A DNA stretch of 64,000 nt from Actinopolymorpha singaporensis (GCF_900104745.1 NZ_LT629732.1:3335981-3399980), one strand, 5' to 3'; counted from the stretch's first letter, positions 37,118 to 45,164 are shown. The notes: generated from the letters alone by a model not told the origin. A program made the numbers and translations.

Positions 37118-37669
37118 CTACGTGTCCGCTCCGTTGTGGTCGGCGGCGCTGTCCCGGTCATCGGCGGCTTGGTCGCGTTCGTCGGCGGCCTGGTCGCGTC
37201 TGTCGGTCAGGCGTTCGCGGTCGTTCGCGAGCTGCTCACGTTCGTCGGCGTCGCGGTCGCGATCGTCGGCATCGGCTTCACGCTGGTCGGCGATCCGGTC
37301 GCGTTCGTCGGCGGCCTGGTCGCGTTCGTCGGCGTTGCAGTCGCGTTCGTCGGCGGCTCGTTCGCGCTCGATGGGGTCCAGGGATCCCAGTCCGACGAGC
37401 TGGCTGTGTGCCTGGGCGGCGAGATGACGAAACTGGGTCTTCAGAGCCCGGTCGACTTCGGCCCGGTCCCGGTCAGCGGCGGCGCGTTCGCGGAGAAAGC
37501 TGATGTTCCTCCCGCCGGCGCAGTTGCGGGCGGCCTGGAAGCGTTGCTCAGCTACGCGGGCACGCAGCTGCTCGGCGAGGGTACGTATTCCGGTGGCTCG
37601 ATCGCGCAGGTCTTCCGCGATTTTCTGCGTTCGGTACATTTCGGGGGGCTTTGGCTCGACGGCCAGCAT
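37118..37669 (-). CDS. Coiled-coil protein with ADERDR heptad repeats (1)
   Basis: 183 residues. The N-terminal 100 are helical with a short Cys/Gly patch (ARNCAGGRN). The rest is made of 7-residue units of the type AADERDR, encoded by imperfect 21-bp DNA repeats. Such highly charged single-helix or coiled-coil proteins occur in actinobacteria; their role is unknown. A related protein is encoded just upstream on the same strand. Confidence 0.6.
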   Translation of the reverse strand: MLAVEPKPPEMYRTQKIAEDLRDRATGIRTLAEQLRARVAEQRFQAARNCAGGRNISFLRERAAADRDRAEVDRALKTQFRHLAAQAHSQLVGLGSLDPIERERAADERDCNADERDQAADERDRIADQREADADDRDRDADEREQLANDRERLTDRRDQAADERDQAADDRDSAADHNGADT

Positions 37670-37774
37670 GTCCGCTGCTTGACGTCTCAGGTTAGGCGCC
37701 GTTCCTGTCGTGTGTCGAGGCGTCCGGTGTATGGATCGCGGGGACGCTTAGGTGGGCAAGGCGGCGGTGGTGAC

Positions 37775-38413
37775 TCAGGACGTTTCATCGCGCTCGTCGG
37801 CGATGCGGTGGCGTTCGTCGGCGATTCGTTCGCGTTGGTCGGCGGCGCGCTCACGTTCCTCGTTCTCGCGGTCGCGGTCATCGGCGGCGTGGTCGCGTTC
37901 GTCGGCGAGTTGCTCGCGTCTGTCTGCGATGTGTTCGCGTCTGTCGGCGTCGTGGTCGCGCAGGTTGGCGACTCGTTCGCGTTCGTCGGCCAGCCGGTCT
38001 CGTTCGTCGGCGATTCGTTCGCGCTCGTCGGCGTCGCGGTCGCGCTGGTCGGCGAGCTGGTCACGTTCGTCAGCGGCGCGCATCCGTTCGGTCGCTTGGA
38101 TGAATCGCAGTTCCTCGAGCCGACGACGAGCGTCGGATGCGACACCGCGAAAGTGTGCTCTCCGGCTCCGATCCTGAGCGGCGCGTCCGCGTTGGTCGGC
38201 GGCATGTGCTCGTTCTTCGGCTTCGCGCCGGCGCCGCGCGGTGTCTTCGCCCGCGTGTGCGGCGAGGAGCTTGCTTCTTTCCGATGCCCCTTTGCGCAGT
38301 CGAGCGGCGAGAGCGCGTCTCTCTTCGGCTCGCTGGCGGAAGACCAGAGCAATTCGCTGAGTTTGGGAGGTTTGGCCGGGTTCGTCGTGCCGACCGTCCT
38401 GTGCGGTAGGCAT
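37775..38413 (-). CDS. Coiled-coil protein with ADERDR heptad repeats (2)
   Basis: 212 residues from ATG 38413. An Arg/Glu-rich start (VFRQRAEERRALAARL) is followed by long AD-x-RD-x heptads to the end. About one third Asp/Glu and one quarter Arg, so it should form a very long charged helix. It is paired with the similar protein at 37118. The ATG shares a CATG palindrome with the divergent winged-helix frame at 38412. Confidence 0.6.
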   Translation of the reverse strand: MPTAQDGRHDEPGQTSQTQRIALVFRQRAEERRALAARLRKGASERSKLLAAHAGEDTARRRREAEERAHAADQRGRAAQDRSRRAHFRGVASDARRRLEELRFIQATERMRAADERDQLADQRDRDADERERIADERDRLADERERVANLRDHDADRREHIADRREQLADERDHAADDRDRENEERERAADQRERIADERHRIADERDETS

Positions 38414-38840
38414 GTCTTCGAGCGTACGCGGCCCCAGCGAGCACAGCGTGTCAGCCACAGCCCGCCTCCCCACCTCGTCCTTCGTCGAACAAGTGTGCGA
38501 GTGGGCGCGTATGCTGCTGCTCGGGCGGGAGGGCCGGCACCGACACTGCGAGCTGGCAGCGGCCTTCACCGCCTGGCCGACGGAGCAGCCGGACTTCAGG
38601 GACCGTCTGGTCGGTTCGATGCAGCGGCAGGTGGCGGCGCTGCTCGATGTGAACGGCGAGGCGGGTGTGTCACCGCGCACGATCACCGAGATGCTCGGCC
38701 GGACCGACGACGGCAACGTACGCAACACGCTCAACCGGCTGCGGGAGCTCGGTGTCGTCGAACTCGTGCCGGGTTCGTCGTGGCCGCAGCTGTGGCGTCC
38801 CACGGCGCTCCACCGGAAAGGTCTGGACCAGGCCCCGTAA
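38412..38840 (+). CDS. Small winged-helix protein
   Basis: Up to 142 residues; a start at ATG 38511 (MLLLGREGRHRH) is also possible. The C-terminal half reads as a winged helix: VSPRTITEMLGRTDDGNVRNTLNRLRELGVVELVPG. It is probably a DNA-binding regulator of the divergent heptad-repeat genes, by position. The region encoding VEQVCEWARMLLLGREG is duplicated at 36.9 kb. Confidence 0.5.
   Translation: MSSSVRGPSEHSVSATARLPTSSFVEQVCEWARMLLLGREGRHRHCELAAAFTAWPTEQPDFRDRLVGSMQRQVAALLDVNGEAGVSPRTITEMLGRTDDGNVRNTLNRLRELGVVELVPGSSWPQLWRPTALHRKGLDQAP
38466..38548 (+). repeat. 80-bp direct repeat, copy 2
   Basis: Within the winged-helix gene. Partner of 36871-36952. Confidence 0.7.
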
Positions 38841-38872
38841 GTAGGAACGACCTTCTCGAACTCGCCAGGCCG

Positions 38873-39133
38873 CTAACGGTCGGGCCCGGTCGCCTCGTCA
38901 GGTTCGTCGCCGGCTTGGCGGTGGCCATCGGCTGGCCAGACGTGGGCGTCGCCGGCGTGGTCGTGGTGATCGTGGCGATCGGGCCCGTATCCCAGCTCCT
39001 CGAGATGGCGATCCGCCTGAGCGATGAGGCGCTGAGCTTGCGCCCTCACGGCCTGGTCGGCCTCGGACAGGCAGGTGTTCTCGGTGCGGGGTTCGCCGCG
39101 CCAGTCGTAGGCGGCATGGTCGTCTTGGGGCAT
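38873..39133 (-). CDS. Small His/Asp-rich hypothetical protein
   Basis: 86 residues with good third-position bias. A helix LSEADQAVRAQAQRLIAQAD is followed by an Asp/His-rich tail (DRHDHHDHAGDAH) that may bind metal. Not recognised. It is convergent with the winged-helix gene. Confidence 0.5.
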   Translation of the reverse strand: MPQDDHAAYDWRGEPRTENTCLSEADQAVRAQAQRLIAQADRHLEELGYGPDRHDHHDHAGDAHVWPADGHRQAGDEPDEATGPDR

Positions 39134-39436
39134 CTTTTGGGGGGCTCTGTTTCGGTTTTCGCCGGTTCAGATGGACGAAAGATCAGTCTACGCCTACGGT
39201 TACGGCTGCCATTTGCTGCTGAAGAAGCTTTCTTTCTGTGCTGTGGCTATCTCTTGGTTCCTGTACCGTCCCCGGTGATCGCCCCGGTGGCTGCCGCTGG
39301 TGCTTCGGCCGCGGAGCGCGCACCCAATCCGGAGCCGGCGAAGGTGGCCGGGGCGATCCCCACGGCGGTGGATGCGGGTAGGGCCCTGAAGGTGCCGGTC
39401 GCGTGTCCGTCCGGATGCCCTTACGGTGGGCGGACC
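39134..39436. other. Non-coding stretch left of hairpin array
   Basis: Mixed composition with a T-rich patch at 39,220-39,260. No gene is supported; the long plus-strand frame across it is an antisense shadow of the heptad genes. Confidence 0.45.
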
Positions 39437-39438
39437 CG

Positions 39439-39505
39439 GCCCGCTCGCCCGCACAAACTGGCTTCCTGGACCCCGTGGTTGGTGCCCTCCTGTGGGCGAG
39501 CGGGC
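39439..39505. repeat. Hairpin unit 0 of array upstream of RT
   Basis: 39439-39454 pairs with 39492-39505 (14 bp, one bulged G) around a 37-nt loop. The stem sequence is related to units 1 and 2. Confidence 0.5.
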
Positions 39506-39677
39506 ACGGGCCAGTCGCTTGGACTCGGCATCGGTGTGGCTGTGGTGATGGAGCTACAGGGATTCCCGGCATCCGCAGTCGCGTCCTGCATCGACCGGTG
39601 GCCAACTTGGCCATCAACGTCTCCAAGATCGTTACCGTGTGTCCGGTTAGACCGGTCTCCGCTAGCGTTCTGGCAGC

Positions 39678-39756
39678 CGGCCCGCTGGCTCACATTCCTG
39701 GTCTTCGGTATCCCCCGTTGCCGGTGCCCAGCGACTTCCTGTGTTCCAGCGGGTCG
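39678..39756. repeat. Hairpin unit 1 of array upstream of RT
   Basis: cggcccgctgg (39678-39688) pairs with ccagcgggtcg (39746-39756), with one G-U pair. The 3' arm is identical to that of unit 2. Confidence 0.5.
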
Positions 39757-39860
39757 TGCTCACAGGCTCCCCAAGCGACTTTCAGAGCTGCCAAGAATTG
39801 GGCACCAAGATCGCCATTCGCGAGTCTGGTATGACCATCCCGGCTTACTCTTTGATCAGC

Positions 39861-39937
39861 CGACCCGCTGGTTCGTAGCCTCTTGCGCCGCCCCTCCCAG
39901 TCACCGGCGCTGGTCGCCCGGGTGGACCAGCGGGTCG
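39861..39937. repeat. Hairpin unit 2 of array upstream of RT
   Basis: cgacccgctgg (39861-39871) pairs perfectly with ccagcgggtcg (39927-39937). It differs from unit 1 at the stem position that forms G-U there, so pairing is kept. Confidence 0.5.
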
Positions 39938-40010
39938 TGCTTGCAGGCACCTCCGCGGACAGTCACCGTGCGCTCGAAAGGGTCGGCGGGTTTGGCCGGT
40001 GGCCTGGCTT

Positions 40011-40114
40011 GGTCCGGGAGAGCGGCGGCCCGTAGCCTTGCTCGGCGCGGTGGGCAGCTTGGCTGCCTGCCCTTGACCGCCCACCGGGGGCCGCCGCTCT
40101 TAGGGTCCCGGACC
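40011..40114 (+). ncRNA. Long structured hairpin upstream of reverse transcriptase
   Basis: 40011-40019 pairs with 40106-40114 and 40020-40031 with 40088-40099 (21 bp in total with one 6-nt bulge). Inside are further stems (gggcag/ctgccc and ggtgggc/gcccacc). Simple hairpins follow at 40165-40181, 40193-40208 and 40291-40307. It may be a template or partner RNA of the RT, or part of a long 5' leader. RNA status is inferred from structure and position. Confidence 0.4.
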
Positions 40115-40394
40115 TAGCGAGGTGGCTAAAGCCTCCGGCCCGGCACCACCCAGGACGCAGTGTCTCCCGCGGAGCGGGAGTTGATGGGGGTCGCCAGTGT
40201 TCTGGCGGCCCTCTTGTCGCGCCCAGCCGCGCCGGCCGACCGGGCGCCGGAGGCGCAGAGGGAGGACCGGCGCCGTTCAGGCGGGCGCGCGGCGGCCTGT
40301 GGCCGCCCTTGAAGACGTAGGGAAAGTCCTCACATGGGCGGTTTACGTCGTTAGTCTGTACGGCAGCCGTGATCTTGGTCAACGGGACAGGTGG

Positions 40395-41918
40395 GTGGTT
40401 CAGGTGGAAGCGGTTCCTGTCGAGTTGCTTGACGAGCTCGATCTCGTGGCAGCTGCTCGCGCGGAGGCCCAGGCGACAAGGAACTTGCTCCCCCCTGAAG
40501 CGTGGCAGGAAGTCGTCGGTAACCACGCGCAAGATGTCGCCGATTGGGTCCGCACTCGCCTGAGGGCCGGCAGAGCGAACTCACCATCGGTCGTCGTGAG
40601 TGCGAGTAAGGGCTCCTGGGCTGTTAGGCCCGTACCGGTCCTAGGGATCGCAGAACGAGTGGCATACCGAGCACTGACCGACCACATCCTCAAGCGCACC
40701 GTGCCCCTTGACCGCTCACCGGAGTCGTACGCCAAGTTCCTAACGGGTCCTATTCAATATGGCCACGGAAACACGAAGGGACTTCGGCGACTGGGCGATT
40801 CACCAATAAGTCATATTCTGGGCGCCGACATTGCCGCGTTTTATCAATATGTGGACCATCAAGTGCTTCGACAAGAGCTGGCTTTGCAGACAGGAATGGT
40901 CGAAGAAACTGACTTCCTGATGTATCTGTTGGAGGAGGTACAGGGAGCCTCCTACGGAATTCCGCAACTCCTGGACTCCTCGGATTCTCTCTCCGAGGTA
41001 TATGTCCGTATAGTCGAGCGGGATGTGGTAAGGAGGGGGCTAAAGGTTTGGAGATTTAATGACGACTTCCACATCGGTGTGGCGTCCTATGCCGAAAGTA
41101 GGGATGCGATCGACGTTCTCAGTGAAGCCGCGCGACGCGTCGGCCTGAATCTGAACGAGAGTAAGACCTACGTAAAGAAATTCTCCAGTTATGTCCTTGA
41201 TCACCTCGGTGTCAGCGTTGATTCAGATACACCGGTTGGCTTGGAGGACGTCGAGGCGGCCTTGGCTGACGACTACAGCGCTGGTGATCCGCAAGCCGCT
41301 ATCGAGTCGGCCGTCGAAACCATCAACAGCATTAGTACAGATAATAATGGCGACGGACGAATTAATCTCCACCACCTAGGTCGCGGCGAACTGCGTGAGC
41401 TGAAGCGGGCGTTGGGGGTTTTCACCCGAGAACGAGATGTACAAGCGCTTGACCTAGTGCCTACGTTGTACGTCTTTGTGCCACCGTTGACGCCCTTGAT
41501 TTGCAACTATCTCGTCGCTGTGAACGACCAGGAGGGCGACCGTGTAGCTCAAATCTGGGATTCGCTCACCAGTGATGCTTTGTCAACGGTGGTTAGTGAG
41601 TGGCAGAGCGCATGGCTAGTCTATGTGTCACGCGTGTGTGGACTGCTCGCTCAACCGCAACGCGCAGACTGGGTGCGGAGACAGAAAATTCGCCAAAGTG
41701 GGGGACTGCTACACGCGGAAGCGTCACTTGCGTTGGCCACCATTGGTTCGGCTAGCTTCGACGAGCTTGATATGGCGTTGCGAATGCAGTCTGAAGCCTT
41801 TGCGCCTTGGTACGTGCTCGGAATCCGGGCACTGAATGAAGCGGCCCCAGTCGGCGCAGAAAGAGTTAATGCAGTCAAGGGATCCTCGCCGCTTTATCGG
41901 ATCCTCTTGGAGGCCTAA
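40395..41918 (+). CDS. Reverse transcriptase of the Abi/UG (defence) type
   Basis: 507 residues from GTG 40395; the frame is open to 40197, but that part lies in the hairpin region. RT motifs: SKGSWAVRPVPVLGIAERVAYRAL (fingers), GADIAAFYQYVDHQVL (motif A Asp at 40827), SYGIPQLLDSSDSLSEVYV (motif B), RFNDDFHIG (motif C, both Asp kept, at 41058-41066), then VGLNLNESKTYV (motif D). The C-terminal 250 residues are helical without intron-maturase or integrase domains, like the alpha-repeat region of Abi/UG RTs. GC is visibly lower (about 47% in 40801-40860). It is directly coupled to the HEPN gene. Confidence 0.82.
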   Translation: MVQVEAVPVELLDELDLVAAARAEAQATRNLLPPEAWQEVVGNHAQDVADWVRTRLRAGRANSPSVVVSASKGSWAVRPVPVLGIAERVAYRALTDHILKRTVPLDRSPESYAKFLTGPIQYGHGNTKGLRRLGDSPISHILGADIAAFYQYVDHQVLRQELALQTGMVEETDFLMYLLEEVQGASYGIPQLLDSSDSLSEVYVRIVERDVVRRGLKVWRFNDDFHIGVASYAESRDAIDVLSEAARRVGLNLNESKTYVKKFSSYVLDHLGVSVDSDTPVGLEDVEAALADDYSAGDPQAAIESAVETINSISTDNNGDGRINLHHLGRGELRELKRALGVFTRERDVQALDLVPTLYVFVPPLTPLICNYLVAVNDQEGDRVAQIWDSLTSDALSTVVSEWQSAWLVYVSRVCGLLAQPQRADWVRRQKIRQSGGLLHAEASLALATIGSASFDELDMALRMQSEAFAPWYVLGIRALNEAAPVGAERVNAVKGSSPLYRILLEA

Positions 41919-42530
41919 TTGAGCAGTCTCGCAAGTCCGCGCTTTGCCGTAACAGAGGCCGCCCTGCGACTCCTTCAAGGGACGATCACCGGTATGGGGT
42001 CCACGAGGAGTTTGCTGATCCGATCCCAGGACCGTACCACCCGTTTCGGCAGGATGGCCGGCACGCTCGACGCCAGCGTGATGAGGGACGAGGGAGTAGC
42101 ACTGAGGCTCTTTGGTATTACCGAGGCTTTCCTCGACAGCCTTGCTTCGCAGGAGCTCGTAAAGTCAGTCGACATGTCGATCGCAATCATTCTTCGACTG
42201 GTCGAAGATTACGAAATTCACGCAACATCGAATTGGAGTGAACGGAATAAGGCATACAAGAAGTACTATTCGATAAACCTGGATAGATGCGCTCGGGCTA
42301 CTGAACTTCGAGCGGCTCGAGAAGTTAGGAACTGCTTGGCCCACGGGCTTGGAGTTCTCACTGCTAGGCAGCGCACGATGTCGAGGCTGGCGCTTGACCT
42401 GTCCGTACTCGATATTAGTGTTAGCGATGGGCGAATGATCTTTGGACCCAAGACAGTCTCGAGTTTTCATTCGGCGTGCAAGGAATTCATCGTCGACGTC
42501 GACAGAAGAATGCCTATCTTGGCGGAGTGA
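41919..42530 (+). CDS. HEPN-motif protein, putative RNase toxin
   Basis: 203 residues from TTG 41919, immediately after the RT stop; ttggagg inside the RT end serves as ribosome binding site. The helical protein carries REVRNCLAHGLG, an R-N-x3-H HEPN active-site motif (R137, N138, H142). HEPN proteins are metal-independent RNases common in abortive infection and toxin-antitoxin systems, and AbiA carries a HEPN domain on its RT. Here it is a separate subunit, likely the effector. Low GC like the RT gene. Confidence 0.65.
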   Translation: MSSLASPRFAVTEAALRLLQGTITGMGSTRSLLIRSQDRTTRFGRMAGTLDASVMRDEGVALRLFGITEAFLDSLASQELVKSVDMSIAIILRLVEDYEIHATSNWSERNKAYKKYYSINLDRCARATELRAAREVRNCLAHGLGVLTARQRTMSRLALDLSVLDISVSDGRMIFGPKTVSSFHSACKEFIVDVDRRMPILAE

Positions 42531-42693
42531 GCTGTAGCGATTGTCGCAAAAGAGCCCAACCTGGTCATTGAGATGATCTAGGCTAACCGAAGGGCAAGCC
42601 GACTTGCGGGTCTAGCGCCGCCAGCACCGTAAGGGCGAGACGAAAGACACCTAATAGGTCCGAGGCGTTAATTAACAAAACCGGGGGAGAATC

Positions 42694-43770
42694 GTGGGCC
42701 TAGCGAAATTTGTACAGTGCGTGGCAGTAGCTACTGTTCGCCAGCAGCATATCGACGAGCGCTTGAGACTGATAGCGCACAATTGCTTCCTCTACGTGGT
42801 TAGCCGTAAGCCTAGGACTACTGTCGATGGCGTTAGTATCCGAAAAGGGCGGGTTCGTGGGCGCCTTCAGATGCATGGTAATAAAGCGATCGGCTTCGCG
42901 CTGAAGATTCCAGAGATATCGAGTGGGCACTACGCTTGGGAATCCCCGCAGCCGGACAATTGGGCGATCGTGGACTCGCAGACGAGAGATGTAGTAACAA
43001 AAGGCGACCCAAGTGTGTTAGCCGTGCACGCACTTGGCGAGAAACTTTCGCGTGTGACTGATCACGAAGTTCTCTACGTTGGAAGGGCTTGGGGTACGGA
43101 AGGGAGCCGGGATGTTTTTGATCGACTCAAGTCGCATAGTACGCTGCAGCGCATATATGCAGAACAGCTATCTAACAACTTCGACGTATTCCTAACGTTT
43201 CTTAGGATTGAGGCAGCCACCAGTATGGTGGTGTTCGGCGGTCCTGAAAGCTTTGCCGCTGTGGATCGAGCTACATTTCTGCGCGCCTACGATCGGACTC
43301 TCCGTCCGGCTGCAGTAAGGGTCGAAGAACAGGTGAAGCTCGCTGAAGTGATGTTGATCTCTCACTTCAAGCCTGCTTACAACGAGCATCACTTAAAAGA
43401 CTTCAAGGATCAGAAGAATTCCGTTACGGAGGAGCTAAGAAAAAATGGATACACCAACGCGATATGCATCATGAATTCGCCTGCGGGGCTTAGGTTTAGC
43501 ACAGGAGTGACCGATGTACGCAGGTGCCAGGTCTCCACGAGCGAGGTGCCATCAAGTGGATCAGTTCGCATGCTAGTTGGTGCGGCGGCAAAGAGTTTGA
43601 TGGAAGCAGCTTCAAAGGAATTGGATTTAAGTGTGGATGCACTCGAGCGCGGTCCACGAGAAATCGTCCAGATATGGAACGCGGTCGTTCCGCCTCCGAG
43701 TGCCGCAATGTCGAGACTTCTAGAAGATAATGGCATCCAACGTGCAGTTATCCGTCCGCTCCTTAAGTGA
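42694..43770 (+). CDS. GIY-YIG-like nuclease candidate of RT cassette
   Basis: 358 residues from GTG 42694, behind ccgggggaga. Residues about 125-235 suggest a GIY-YIG fold: VLYVGRAWG (YIG strand), DRLKSHSTLQ (Arg/His helix), and EVMLISHFKPAYNEH (catalytic Glu and final Asn). The GIY strand is not clear. The C-terminal 120 residues are unknown. About 160 bp of non-coding DNA separate it from the HEPN gene, but orientation and low GC (about 43% in 43141-43200) tie it to the same cassette. Confidence 0.55.
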   Translation: MGLAKFVQCVAVATVRQQHIDERLRLIAHNCFLYVVSRKPRTTVDGVSIRKGRVRGRLQMHGNKAIGFALKIPEISSGHYAWESPQPDNWAIVDSQTRDVVTKGDPSVLAVHALGEKLSRVTDHEVLYVGRAWGTEGSRDVFDRLKSHSTLQRIYAEQLSNNFDVFLTFLRIEAATSMVVFGGPESFAAVDRATFLRAYDRTLRPAAVRVEEQVKLAEVMLISHFKPAYNEHHLKDFKDQKNSVTEELRKNGYTNAICIMNSPAGLRFSTGVTDVRRCQVSTSEVPSSGSVRMLVGAAAKSLMEAASKELDLSVDALERGPREIVQIWNAVVPPPSAAMSRLLEDNGIQRAVIRPLLK

Positions 43771-43804
43771 CTAATGCCTAGGCGCCTTGAGTTGGCGATC
43801 GGGT

Positions 43805-44368
43805 CTACTCGACGACAAGCGTGACAGGTTCGATGCGCGCCGGACGTTGGTAGAGGGCGCCGGAACCGCGGGGTGGTTTGACGACGGTGGCTACCCGAAT
43901 GAAGCCCAGCCGCTCGTAGTAGCGCTGCAGCTCGTGATTGTCCCGGTGGACGTCGAGACGGAGCCATGGGCGGCCGGAGCGAGCTGCGCGGTCGCCGGCC
44001 CACGCCAGCATGCGTTCACCTAGTCCTTGACCGGCGGCGCGGCGCATGGTGGCCATCCGATAGACGTAGAGCGCGTTGTCGGGTCCGTCGGGCCAACCGC
44101 CGGCGAAGTCGGGGTCGGCGTGCGGGCTGATGGTGACGGTCGCGACGTAGCCGCGGTCGTCGGAGGCGATATAGACGTAGCCGTTAGCGACGTACTTCTC
44201 GATGCGCTGCGCTCGCCACTCGTTGTCTCGTTCGAACTTGGCCGGCCACTGGTCGATGCCGCGCGAGGCGAGCCATTCGGCGGCATCATTCAGGAGGGCG
44301 AAGACGACGGGGAGGTCTTCGGCGGAAGCTTGCCGTAGGAGAGGCAGCTGTTCAGACGTCGAGGTCAT
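43805..44368 (-). CDS. GNAT acetyltransferase
   Basis: 187 residues. LLRQASAEDLPVVFALLNDAAEWLASRGIDQWP at the start, RAAGQGLGERMLAWAGDRA (acetyl-CoA binding, RxxGxG/A) and LRLDVHRDNHELQRYYERLGFIRV at the end. It overlaps the GntR-type regulator gene by 17 bp on the same strand, as in many AICEs. Substrate unknown. Confidence 0.88.
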   Translation of the reverse strand: MTSTSEQLPLLRQASAEDLPVVFALLNDAAEWLASRGIDQWPAKFERDNEWRAQRIEKYVANGYVYIASDDRGYVATVTISPHADPDFAGGWPDGPDNALYVYRMATMRRAAGQGLGERMLAWAGDRAARSGRPWLRLDVHRDNHELQRYYERLGFIRVATVVKPPRGSGALYQRPARIEPVTLVVE

Positions 44369-45137
44369 AGGTGATCACGAACCTGTCGGTAGGCAACACG
44401 TCGACCGTTGTGCGCAACGGGACGTCGGCTTCGTCGTAGCCGGTTCTGGTGTGTTCGAACACCGGCGCTCCGGCCGGTAGACGGAGGGTCTCGGCCTCCT
44501 CGGACGTGGGCATGCGGCCGGCGATCTTTCCGTGGACCCGGACCTGTCGACGCCCATGCTTGGTGAGCCAGGCGAGCGGTCCAGGCTGCATGTCGTGCGG
44601 CAGCTCGATCGGCGTGCCGGCTGCGATGGAGAGGGGCCAGTACGCCGAGGAGATGGAGTACGGCTGGTCGTCGACGAGCCGCACCCGGCGGCGGAGGACG
44701 ACCACCTCGTTCTCGGCGAGCTCGAGACAGTCAACGACGTCGGCGGGTGGGACTACGCGCAAGACGTCGAGGCGCATCCCCGGCGTGCGGCCCTGAGCCT
44801 GAACATCGGTGATCCAGATGTCGTGAGTCGCGCTGCTGCGCCGGTCCGGGCTCTCAGAACCGGTCAGGTCGTAGATCAGCGCTTCCCGTTCACGCACGAG
44901 GTAGCCGCGACCCTGGATGACGCTGACCAGACCCTCACCGACGAGAGTCTGTAGGGCTTGACGCACCGTGCCGCGGGTGACGTCGTAATCGGATCTCAGG
45001 CTGGCTTCGGAAGGGAGCATGTCACCGGGCTGGTACTCGCCGGCGCCGATGCGTCGTCGCAGGTCATCGGTGATCCGGCGGTGAAGCGGCCGGGTATCCG
45101 TGCCTTGCACGCGGGCGCCCCTCTCTCCTGGTGGCAT
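44352..45137 (-). CDS. GntR/UTRA regulator, KorSA-like
   Basis: 261 residues. The GntR helix-turn-helix is at about 15-80 (YQPGDMLPSEASLRSDYDVTRGTVRQALQTL, then GRGYLVRERE), followed by a UTRA domain (EVVVLRRRVRLVDDQPYSISSAYWP, then RTTVDVLPTDRFVITYDL). In pSAM2 KorSA represses element transfer and replication functions. Inverted operator-like repeats lie in the divergent promoter region (45165-45220). Confidence 0.88.
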   Translation of the reverse strand: MPPGERGARVQGTDTRPLHRRITDDLRRRIGAGEYQPGDMLPSEASLRSDYDVTRGTVRQALQTLVGEGLVSVIQGRGYLVREREALIYDLTGSESPDRRSSATHDIWITDVQAQGRTPGMRLDVLRVVPPADVVDCLELAENEVVVLRRRVRLVDDQPYSISSAYWPLSIAAGTPIELPHDMQPGPLAWLTKHGRRQVRVHGKIAGRMPTSEEAETLRLPAGAPVFEHTRTGYDEADVPLRTTVDVLPTDRFVITYDLDV

Positions 45138-45164
45138 GCCGACACTCTCTCACATGACGGTACC

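Noticed and set aside
37160-38080. Regular short repeats that could suggest a CRISPR array
   Set aside because: The repeats are contiguous 21-bp units encoding heptads, without spacers, and no cas genes are present.
37046-40117. A 1023-codon plus-strand open frame
   Set aside because: It is the antisense shadow of the heptad-repeat genes plus non-coding DNA; its sequence is made of VAFVGG-type repeats that mirror the ADERDR codons.
40197-40394. Upstream start of the RT at 40197
   Set aside because: The added sequence is Arg/Pro-rich and lies in strong hairpins, unlike the rest of the protein, and no ribosome binding site is seen.
39437-41918. Group II intron or retron explanation for the RT
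   Set aside because: No maturase or endonuclease domain, no domain V/VI-like end, and no msr/msd-type inverted a1/a2 pair flanking the RT were seen. A defence-type RT fits better, though a retron-like RNA cannot be fully excluded.
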